Assembly (NCBI GenBank): GCA_022709625.1
Contig: JAKLIL010000035.1
Span: forward strand, 1-11,202
DNA length: 11,202 nt
Reading direction: 5' to 3'
Source: Verrucomicrobiota bacterium
GTDB taxonomy: Bacteria; Verrucomicrobiota; Kiritimatiellia; CAIQIC01; Lenti-01
Part shown: positions 1-6,128 of the stretch, one piece after another
Layout: each line of letters begins with the position of its first letter
Position numbering within the stretch: the stretch's first letter is position 1
Translations under genes and position numbers: made by a program
Notes under the pieces: generated by a model
Seen by the model: only the letters and a program-made list of their open reading frames with translations
The model's database searches: none
Told to the model about the DNA's origin: nothing

Positions 1-2448
1 GCCGACGCCATCCTCCTGCTGTCCGACGGCAAGGAGAACGAAGCCCGCTACTGGGACCGCACGAACTGCATCCCCGCCGGCGGCACCGTCGCCTCCCGCC
101 TGACGAATTCCGCGACCATGGTCAATGCCGTCGCCTTCGGCTCCGACGCGGACCATGGCCTGATGCAACTGATCGGCACGCTGACCGGCGGCGACTATAC
201 CTATATTCCCGTGGACGAATACGGCGGCTCCGCGCTGGCCGGCGAGAGCGCCGCCATGGCCAACGCCTTGGCGCTAAGTTTCCTGCAGGGAGTCGAACGC
301 GCCAAGGGCCTCCAGCGCCTGGCCTACGGCACGCTGGCCCTGCCGGCCGGAAACAAGGACGCAATCAATCTGAAGCTCGGCGAGGACGAGGTGACGAAGG
401 CCATTCTCTACGCGAGTTGGTCGATGCCCGGCAAGATGACCGTGGACTTCGCAGACCCGCACGGCGTCGATCCGCGCACCTACGCGGTGGCCGTCTACAC
501 GAGCGCCACCCACGTCGTCCTGCATTTCAAGGATCCGCTGCCGCAGGGCAACTACGAGGTCGCGCTGGACAACGGCTCCGGCGCCGACCAGGCCTGCTTT
601 GCCGGCATCTCGGGCGTGCCGGGCAGCGGGCTGGCGATCGAATTCGCCCTCGCCCCGCACAAGACCGGCGGCATCGAGGGCGGAGGCGGGTACGAACAGG
701 AACTCTTCGAACAAGGCCTGCCCGTGGACATGCGGGCCAAAATCTTCGACCGCAAAGGACCCGTTCTGGACGTGGAAGCGCGCCTGCAAGTGATCATGCC
801 CGATGGGCAGTCCGCCTGCGACCCCATGGCTCTGTTCGACGACGGGGGCAACGTCGACGACGGCTACCGGGACGGGATCTACGGCCTGCGCTACGGCCGC
901 ACCCCGCAGGCGGCGCTCGAGGGCGGTGCGAACGACGAAAGGCCCGCCACCCACGATCCGGAAAAGGACTCCGGCAACTACCGCGTCACCCTGACCGTGC
1001 AGGGCAAGGCCAACGACGGCAGCGAATTCGAACGGGTGCTCTTCCGCACCTTCCAGGTCTACCGCCGCGAGAAACCCTACGACACCGACGGCGACGGCCT
1101 CTCCGACACCTGGGAGGTGTTTTACGGTACAAAGCCTACGGTCGACGACGACAAAGAGGATTACGATCTCGACGGCCTCGACAATGCCGGGGAATTCGAT
1201 CTGGGCACGCATCCCTACGACCCCGACACCGACAACGGCGGCGAATCCGACGGCTCCGAGGCCAAGGCCGGGCGCTGCCCGCTGAATCCCCGCGACGACG
1301 ACCTCCCGCCGCTGACCGAGGCCGCGATCGTCACCACGCCCGACTCCCCGGGACAAAAGAGCGGCCTGATGCCCTACGCCTTGCTGCTGCAGTTCCCCGA
1401 CCATGCCGCCTATGCGGCGCTGCACGTCTATCGCGCCACGGATCCGGCCCACGCGACCGCGCCCAGCAACTTGGTCAAGACGCTGGATCTGGCCGGCAAA
1501 ATCGTGACCAGTTGGTTCGACGAAGGCCTGACCGACGGCGTCCGCTACTACTACCGGCTCCAGGCCGAGGGCTTGAGCGGTGCCCTGACGCCGTTCTCCC
1601 GCCTGCTTTCCGCCGTGGCCAAGGCCGATCCCTACGCTCCCGCCGGCCATGTCTCGCTCAACCGCGGCGTGCACAAGACCGATACCCTGAAAGTTCGCGT
1701 CGATCTGCGCACCGACGGGACCGCCGCCGAGTATCGCCTCGGCCAGAGCCCGACCTTTGCCGGCGCGGTCTATACGACGCTGGTGGACAACGCGACCTAT
1801 ACCCTGACGGGCGTGTCCAACGGCCAGACCGCCGTTCTCTACGCCCAGTTCCGCGGTTCCGCCCGCCGCGCGCTTCGCGCGGGCGCGCGCGCCGTCCTTC
1901 CCGGCAACGAGTCCGACGTGACCACGGCCACGATCAAGTACGTGACCGACGAAGACAACGACGGCGACGGGCGCCTGGATCCGGACGACCCGGACGACGA
2001 CGACGACAAGATATCCGACGACGACGAGATCAACGTGCACGGCACGGATCCCTACCGGGCCGACACCGACGGCGACGGTTTCGGCGACAATGCCGAGGTG
2101 CAAAGCGGGTCCGACCCCACCGATCCCTCCTCGGTGCCGGACGACTTCGACGGCGACCGGATTCCAAACAACCTGGAAGACGCCTACAAGACGGATCCGT
2201 GGAATCCCGCCGCGATGCCCGACCTGCGGCTGAACGTCCTTGCGGGCTATCCTAAATACAACCTAAACATGGGCACAGCCTCCGGCGTGATGTACCAGAT
2301 CCAGTCCGCGCTCGCGCTGTCCAACGCGCCCGGCGGGCCGTGGACAGACGACGGCTCGCCGGTGCAGAGCGACGGCTCCGACCTCGAGCAGACCTATCCC
2401 GCCGACGCGCTGCAACGCTTCCACCGCGTGCTCATCTGGGCGCCCTGA
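1..2448 (+). CDS. Secreted VWA/CLCA-like multidomain protein with Fn3-like and TSP3-like repeats (5' partial)
   Basis: The frame is open from base 1, so the true start lies upstream; about 815 residues are visible. The first ~75 residues look like the second half of a von Willebrand factor A domain (ILLLSDGKENE, then VNAVAFGSDADHGLMQLIGTLTGG). Next comes a beta-rich part resembling the region after VWA in CLCA-type proteins, with DDGGNVDDGYRDGIYGLRY and GNYRVTLTVQGKANDGSEFER at about 840-1060. Aspartate-rich TSP3/EF-hand-like calcium-binding repeats (DTDGDGLSDTWE, DTDGDGFGDNAE) occupy about 1078-1302 and 1948-2218. One or two Fn3-like sandwiches lie between them. The C-terminus (YQIQSALAL...PWTDD...RFHRVLIWAP) resembles the tail of the PLD-like protein at 4595-6028. 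The likely role is a calcium-stabilised cell-surface or secreted adhesion protein. The missing N-terminus hides the signal peptide and the MIDAS motif. An odd Arg/Ala-rich insertion is coded at about 1856-1905. Domain type is fairly sure; cellular role is not. Confidence 0.85.
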   Translation, partial: ADAILLLSDGKENEARYWDRTNCIPAGGTVASRLTNSATMVNAVAFGSDADHGLMQLIGTLTGGDYTYIPVDEYGGSALAGESAAMANALALSFLQGVERAKGLQRLAYGTLALPAGNKDAINLKLGEDEVTKAILYASWSMPGKMTVDFADPHGVDPRTYAVAVYTSATHVVLHFKDPLPQGNYEVALDNGSGADQACFAGISGVPGSGLAIEFALAPHKTGGIEGGGGYEQELFEQGLPVDMRAKIFDRKGPVLDVEARLQVIMPDGQSACDPMALFDDGGNVDDGYRDGIYGLRYGRTPQAALEGGANDERPATHDPEKDSGNYRVTLTVQGKANDGSEFERVLFRTFQVYRREKPYDTDGDGLSDTWEVFYGTKPTVDDDKEDYDLDGLDNAGEFDLGTHPYDPDTDNGGESDGSEAKAGRCPLNPRDDDLPPLTEAAIVTTPDSPGQKSGLMPYALLLQFPDHAAYAALHVYRATDPAHATAPSNLVKTLDLAGKIVTSWFDEGLTDGVRYYYRLQAEGLSGALTPFSRLLSAVAKADPYAPAGHVSLNRGVHKTDTLKVRVDLRTDGTAAEYRLGQSPTFAGAVYTTLVDNATYTLTGVSNGQTAVLYAQFRGSARRALRAGARAVLPGNESDVTTATIKYVTDEDNDGDGRLDPDDPDDDDDKISDDDEINVHGTDPYRADTDGDGFGDNAEVQSGSDPTDPSSVPDDFDGDRIPNNLEDAYKTDPWNPAAMPDLRLNVLAGYPKYNLNMGTASGVMYQIQSALALSNAPGGPWTDDGSPVQSDGSDLEQTYPADALQRFHRVLIWAP
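1866..1882. repeat. GC-rich hairpin inside the VWA-protein gene
   Basis: The arms CCGCGCG and CGCGCGG flank a CTT loop, and pairing can extend outward past a one-base bulge. The hairpin sits in a purely G/C stretch coding for SARRALRAGARAVLP. That segment interrupts what should be a short loop before GNESDV in an Fn3-like domain. It may be an in-frame palindromic insertion, or simply compositional bias. Confidence 0.5.
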
Positions 2449-2483
2449 GCGGACCGGCAGAGCGGCCGCCGACCTGGGACGTT

Positions 2484-2508
2484 GGTTTTTCCACGCCATG
2501 GAAAAACC
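2484..2508. repeat. Perfect inverted repeat between convergent genes
   Basis: The 10-bp arms GGTTTTTCCA and TGGAAAAACC flank the 5-nt loop CGCCA. It lies in the 75-bp gap between the stop codons of the VWA-protein gene and the convergent SRAP gene. The hairpin could end transcription from both sides, but there is no T-tract after the stem on either strand, so it is not a textbook intrinsic terminator. It may instead be a dispersed intergenic repeat or a protein-binding site. Confidence 0.6.
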
Positions 2509-2523
2509 TCGGGCCGCGGCGGG

Positions 2524-3258
2524 TCAGACGCCAGAGGCGTCGAAATCCAGCGTGCCCGTGGCGGACGTTTGGATTCTGTCCATCAACTCCGGGGAATCGT
2601 TGCGGATGCCGTTGACCCTGGGACCGACGGGGTGTCCCCGCAAGTCCTCCCGGGCGCCGGCGACGAGCGCGTCGAGGCCGTCGGGCGGCGTGGCCGGATC
2701 CAGCCACGCGGCTTCCTGGTTCGGCTTCAGCACCACTGGCATGCGGGGATGGATGGCGGCGATTCCCGGCGCCGCCGGTTTGGTAAGCAGCGCGCACGAT
2801 GCCACCGGACCGGCACCCGGCCGGTCCCAGACCGACCAAAGTCCGGCAAAGGCGATGACCTTCGCGTCGGGACACCGGATGAAGTACGGCTGTTTTCCCG
2901 GGCGGCCCGAACCGCGGCCCATCGGTTCCTTCGCGTTCCATTCGTACCAGCCCCGCGCTGGCATGAGGCAGCGCGAATTCCTTAGGCTCTCGCGCCACAG
3001 GGGCTTCCGCGCGGCGTCTTCGCACCGGACGTTGAATGTCAGCGTTGGGGCCGCGTTTTTTTGCCACCATCTCGGAATCAGGCCCCAGCGCGCGGCCTGC
3101 AGTTCCAGCGCGCCGTCATCGGCTTTCACGACGATGGGCACCTGCGCGGTCGGCGCGACGTTGTGCTGCGGCGTGAACCAGCCCCGGCAACGGCAGCGGA
3201 CAATCTGCCAATAGGCCCCGACTTCGTCTTCGTCCGGCAATGCAAAGCGGCCGCACAT
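2524..3258 (-). CDS. yedK: SOS response-associated peptidase (SRAP / YedK-HMCES family)
   Basis: This 244-residue protein matches the family's usual length. SRAP proteins covalently cap abasic sites in single-stranded DNA through Cys2, forming a thiazolidine DNA-protein crosslink that shields the lesion. All signature elements are visible: MCGRF at the N-terminus with Cys2; NVAPT at 33-37; RWGLIP at 57-62; the FNVRCE segment with Asn76, Arg78 and Glu80; GWYEW with Glu106; IHPRMP with His170; and the C-terminal VNGIRNDSPELM. The frame stays open further upstream, but the start is fixed at 3258 because Cys2 must follow the initiator Met directly. No Shine-Dalgarno sequence precedes it; a sigma70-like promoter ends 7 nt before the ATG, so the mRNA may be leaderless. 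The gene stands alone, convergent with the VWA-protein gene and divergent from the antiporter gene. Confidence 0.95.
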   Translation of the reverse strand: MCGRFALPDEDEVGAYWQIVRCRCRGWFTPQHNVAPTAQVPIVVKADDGALELQAARWGLIPRWWQKNAAPTLTFNVRCEDAARKPLWRESLRNSRCLMPARGWYEWNAKEPMGRGSGRPGKQPYFIRCPDAKVIAFAGLWSVWDRPGAGPVASCALLTKPAAPGIAAIHPRMPVVLKPNQEAAWLDPATPPDGLDALVAGAREDLRGHPVGPRVNGIRNDSPELMDRIQTSATGTLDFDASGV

Positions 3259-3265
3259 GCTGCGA

Positions 3266-3294
3266 AGGATAGAGGCAACCGGGCCGGGAGCCAA
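3266..3294 (-). promoter_or_regulatory. Putative promoter of the SRAP gene
   Basis: On the minus strand, TTGGCT (3289-3294), a 17-bp spacer and TATCCT (3266-3271) form a sigma70-like element. Only 7 nt separate the -10 box from the ATG at 3258, so transcription would begin at or next to the start codon. Confidence 0.5.
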
Positions 3295-3321
3295 CCCATT
3301 TTCCGGCACCCATTTTCCGGC
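3294..3321. repeat. Perfect 14-bp tandem duplication
   Basis: ACCCATTTTCCGGC occurs twice, head to tail (3294-3307 and 3308-3321), in the 120-bp gap between the divergent SRAP and antiporter genes. The second copy runs into the palindrome TTCCGGCCGGAA (3315-3326). It abuts the putative SRAP -35 box, so it may be a doubled operator or just a slippage duplication. Confidence 0.6.
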
Positions 3322-3342
3322 CGGAAGGCGGCCGTTTGCGGT

Positions 3343-3372
3343 TTGACAGGGCGGCGCCGGCGGCCACATAGT
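3343..3372 (+). promoter_or_regulatory. Putative promoter of the antiporter gene
   Basis: A perfect TTGACA (3343-3348) is followed by an 18-bp spacer and CATAGT (3367-3372), four of six matches to TATAAT. The ATG at 3379 lies 6 nt further on with no Shine-Dalgarno sequence between, again compatible with a leaderless transcript. Confidence 0.45.
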
Positions 3373-4489
3373 TTCGGCATGAAAGACTTCCCGGTCGAAA
3401 TCGTCGCGTGTTTTGTCGGGCTGGTGCTGGTGGCGCTGTTCGCGGGCATCCTGTTCCGCCGGCTCCGGTTTCCCTACACGCTGGGCCCGTGTTCGCGCTG
3501 GCCGTGCCCGGCGTACTGGTTTCCACCGCCGTGGTCGGCCTGCTGGTCGCCCAATTCACTCCGCTGGGCCTCAACGCGGCGATGCTGTTCGGCGCGCTGA
3601 TTTCGGCCACCGACCCCGTGGCCGTCATCGGGCTGTTCCACGAATTGGGCGCACCCAAGCGCCTCAGCATGGTGGTGGACGGCGAGAGCCTGTTCAACGA
3701 CGCCACGGCCATCGTGGCCTTCGACATCGTCGCGGCCATCGCCGCCGGGGGCCTGCTGCTGGCCGACCCCGCCGACGCGTGGAACCTGGCGGCCCTCGCG
3801 AAAGTGCCCGGCCAATTCCTGCTGGTGTTCTTCGGCGGCACGCTGGTGGGCGTGACGGCCGGCTGGCTCGTCATGCAGGTCATCCGCCTGTCCCATCGCG
3901 ATCCGCTGACCGAGGTCGGCCTGACCACGGTCGTGGCCTATGCCGCCTTCATCCTTGCCAACCACTACCTGAAATGGTCCGGCGTGATGGCGGCCTGCGG
4001 TGCCGGCGTCATGGTCAATTTCTACAGCAAGCGCATTCTCGGCGACAAGATGCACGGCGCGATCCGCAGGTTCTGGAGCTTCGCGGCGTTCATGGCCAAC
4101 AGCATCATCTTCCTGCTGCTGGGGCTGACCGAATCCTTCCTCATCCACGACCTCGGCCGGCTGCGCTTCGTGGGCGCGGCCGTCGGGGTGGCGATTCTGG
4201 CCGTCGTGTTGGCGCGGGCAATCATCATCGGCCTGACGGTCCTGTTCTACAATCCTTTCATCAAGCCCGCCAATCGGATCACCTGGCCGGAACAATTCAT
4301 CATGCTGTGGGGCGGCCTGCGCGGCGCGTTGCCGATCGCTTTGGCCGTGTCGATCGCGCCGGCCATCGTCTCTCCGGCCGAACGCACGCTCGTCATCCAG
4401 CTGACCCTTGGCGTCATTCTGTTCACCATCCTCGGCCAGGGCACGACGATGAAGCGGTTCATGCGCCGCTTCGGGTTCGCCCGCCGCGG

Positions 4490-4502
4490 AGGAGTAACTC
4501 CT
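4490..4502. repeat. 13-bp palindrome at the antiporter's degenerate 3' end
   Basis: AGGAGT and ACTCCT flank a single A. It lies where the antiporter homology ends and the low-complexity tail begins. It contains a TAA (4495-4497) in the frame of the original ATG at 3379, not in the frame of the main body. This may be a remnant of the ancestral stop region, or chance. Confidence 0.3.
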
Positions 4503-4555
4503 GGCGCAACGAGCCGGGCCGCGGGACGTCGGACTGCCGCGGCGGCGGGAATTCC

Positions 4556-4579
4556 GGGATTGTTCGGGGCGGGGCGGGG
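4556..4579 (+). other. Potential G-quadruplex motif
   Basis: Four G-runs (GGG, GGGG, GGGG, GGGG) are separated by loops of 7, 1 and 1 nt, which fits the usual G3+N1-7 rule. The last three runs are a GGGGC pentamer repeated in tandem. The motif lies within the putative promoter of the PLD-like gene, mostly between its -35 and -10 boxes. Confidence 0.4.
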
Positions 4580-4588
4580 CGCTAGTGT
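4560..4588 (+). promoter_or_regulatory. Weak putative promoter of the PLD-like gene
   Basis: TTGTTC (4560-4565), a 17-bp spacer and TAGTGT (4583-4588) lie 6 nt before the ATG at 4595. Each box matches the sigma70 consensus only partly. The same geometry relative to the start codon in the two neighbouring genes is the main support. Confidence 0.3.
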
Positions 4589-4594
4589 GTCCGC

Positions 4595-6028
4595 ATGAGG
4601 ATCCGCGGAATCGCCGGTTGGCTGATCTGCGCCCTTGCGGCGACGTGCGCGGTCTGGGCGGACACCTATACGGGGGCGGACTGGATCGTGCGCTTCAATC
4701 GGCCGGACCAGACGACCAGCCCCACGAACATGGGGGCGGGCGAATTTGCAATCCGCGACGCCCTGCTGGCCCGGATCGACGCCTTGCAAAGCAACGACTG
4801 GGCCGGCCTGGCGACCTACACCTTCCTGGGCTCGTCGTCCAACGCGGGGGTGGCGGGGCCCATCCTGTTCGCGGTCTCCAACGCGCTGGCGCGCGGCGCG
4901 AAGATCGGCTTCGCGGCGGACAAGGGGGTGAACGTAACCTCCAACTTCTGGCCCGGGATTTCGCTCTCGAACTTGGCCGCGCGCCCGGTCAATCCGCTGC
5001 AATTGTCGCGCGCGCCGACCAACAGCAACCTCATGCACGACAAAGCGGGCGTCTTCTGGTACCGGGCGGCCGCGCAGGGCTGGGTGATGGCGGGCTCGTG
5101 GAATTTCACCCCGCCGGCCTGTTCGCAGCAGTGGAACGTCATGGCCGAAATCCAGAACAACGATCTGGCGGCGGCCTACTCGAACGAGATGCGCGAGCTT
5201 CTGGAAGGGCGGTTCCATTCGAACACCAACAAATCCCACGCGCCCGACGGCGCGCGCTTCCGCCTCGCAGGCATGGACCGGGACGGCTGGGTGCGCTTTG
5301 CCCCGTATTCCGACGGGCGCTACGGCGGAACCAACGCGCTTACGGACATCGTCGCCGCAATCGACGCGGCCCAGGAGGAAATCTTTTTCGGGCTGAACCT
5401 GCTGACCCGGTCGGCCGTCGTGGCCGCGCTGGCCCGCGCCTGCGACCGGGGCGTGGTGGTGCACGGCACGGTCCCGAAAAGCGACCGCGATCTGGCCGAC
5501 AGCGTCTATTCCGACCTGCTGGCGCCGACGAACTACGCCACGCGCAACCGCGTGGTGCCGTTCAACGCCTACTACGACGCCGCGCACAGCCGGCACGACA
5601 ACGGGAGTTCCGATTTGGTCCACGCCAAGTACATGGTGCTCGATCCCCGCGGCGCGAATCCGTTGGTGATCCATGGGTCCGCCAACTGGACCTGGGGCGC
5701 GCTGGAATCGACCTCCGCCAACGACGAAAACGTGCAGTTCCTGCCGCACCGGGGCATCGCGGCGGCCTTTCTCGCGCACTTCGCCGAAATGACCGACGGG
5801 ATGAAACCGTGGTGCGCCATGGGGAGCAGCGGCTCGTCCGCCTCGGCCTGGCTCGACTACTGGTTGCCCGACGGCGTTGCCTGCGAACTGGTCCATGCAC
5901 CTGATCTGGCTGACGTCGCGCTGTGGACCAACCGCGTGCAACTGCTGCCGCCGGGGCGCGGCACCAATACGCTGACGCTTCCGCGCGACGCGGCGCGCCG
6001 GTTCTTCCGCATCCAGCCGGTTCCGTGA
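4595..6028 (+). CDS. Secreted phospholipase D-like (HKD) family protein
   Basis: The 477-residue protein starts with a signal peptide (RGIAGWLICALAATCAVWA, likely cleaved near residue 22), so it acts outside the cytoplasm. It has two PLD-superfamily halves. The second HKD motif is intact: H343-A-K345-YMVL-D350 followed by GSANWTW at 361-367 and NDEN at 376-379. The first is altered: H148-D-K150 is followed by AGVFW, with Trp155 where Asp is expected, then AGSWNFT at 166-172. PLD enzymes attack phosphodiester bonds through a covalent phosphohistidine; the substrate here could be lipid or nucleic acid and cannot be told. The C-terminal ~50 residues (ELVHAPDLADVALWTN...RRFFRIQPVP) form a separate tail resembling that of the VWA protein. 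The ATG lies in an ATGA overlap with the antiporter stop and has no Shine-Dalgarno sequence; the signal peptide right after it supports this start. Confidence 0.88.
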   Translation: MRIRGIAGWLICALAATCAVWADTYTGADWIVRFNRPDQTTSPTNMGAGEFAIRDALLARIDALQSNDWAGLATYTFLGSSSNAGVAGPILFAVSNALARGAKIGFAADKGVNVTSNFWPGISLSNLAARPVNPLQLSRAPTNSNLMHDKAGVFWYRAAAQGWVMAGSWNFTPPACSQQWNVMAEIQNNDLAAAYSNEMRELLEGRFHSNTNKSHAPDGARFRLAGMDRDGWVRFAPYSDGRYGGTNALTDIVAAIDAAQEEIFFGLNLLTRSAVVAALARACDRGVVVHGTVPKSDRDLADSVYSDLLAPTNYATRNRVVPFNAYYDAAHSRHDNGSSDLVHAKYMVLDPRGANPLVIHGSANWTWGALESTSANDENVQFLPHRGIAAAFLAHFAEMTDGMKPWCAMGSSGSSASAWLDYWLPDGVACELVHAPDLADVALWTNRVQLLPPGRGTNTLTLPRDAARRFFRIQPVP

Positions 6029-6113
6029 CCGAGGAGAAAAAAGAGCGGGATTTGGTTTTTGGGGTTTTCGGTTCGGCGCTTGGCTGGTAGCCTTGCGCAG
6101 GAATGATGGCCCG

Positions 6114-6120
6114 AAAGGAG
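6114..6120 (+). promoter_or_regulatory. Shine-Dalgarno sequence deciding the citrate synthase start
   Basis: AAAGGAG ends 8 nt before ATG 6129. An in-frame TTG at 6093 would place this site inside the gene, so 6129 is preferred. A weak promoter may lie upstream (TTGGCT at 6080-6085). Confidence 0.8.
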
Positions 6121-6128
6121 CGTGCGCG

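Larger units (their letters stand above)
3379..4598 (+). pseudogene. CPA1-family Na+/H+ antiporter, disrupted by an internal deletion and frameshift
   Basis: The reading starts at ATG 3379 with a typical first helix (MKDFPVEIVACFVGLVLVAL... then RRLRFPYTLG). At about 3484-3489 the homology jumps to another frame, continuing as PVFALAVPGVLVSTAVVGLLV. In CPA1/NhaP-type proteins PYTVG and LAVPGV are normally about 60 residues apart, spanning the second and third helices, so that block is missing as well as the frame changing. The rest is well conserved: SATDPVAVIGLF, GESLFNDATAIVAF with the family's ion-binding Asn-Asp pair, and MLWGGLRGALPIALAVS. The C-terminal tail (RRGGVTPGATSRAAG... to the stop) looks like translated non-coding DNA. 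The ancestral protein was an inner-membrane proton/cation exchanger. A GTG at 3489 could start a 369-residue remnant lacking the first helices, probably not functional. A sequencing or assembly error is the main alternative to a real pseudogene. The stop overlaps the next gene's start (ATGA). Confidence 0.8.

Noticed and set aside
274..2103. A 609-codon open frame on the minus strand
   Set aside because: It is the antisense of the VWA-protein gene; the product is Val/Gly/Arg-rich with no recognisable family, as expected in GC-rich DNA opposite an Asp-rich gene.
1078..2218. Asp-codon-rich repeats resembling a DNA tandem array
   Set aside because: The periodicity is at protein level (TSP3-like calcium-binding repeats); the DNA copies are too diverged to be a tandem or CRISPR array.
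417..2255. A 612-codon open frame on the plus strand in another frame of the VWA gene
   Set aside because: The product is strongly Arg-rich and low-complexity; the alternative frame has clear domains.
4585..5904. A 439-codon plus-strand frame overlapping the PLD-like gene
   Set aside because: It lacks a signal peptide and any motif, whereas the frame starting at 4595 has HKD motifs and a signal peptide.
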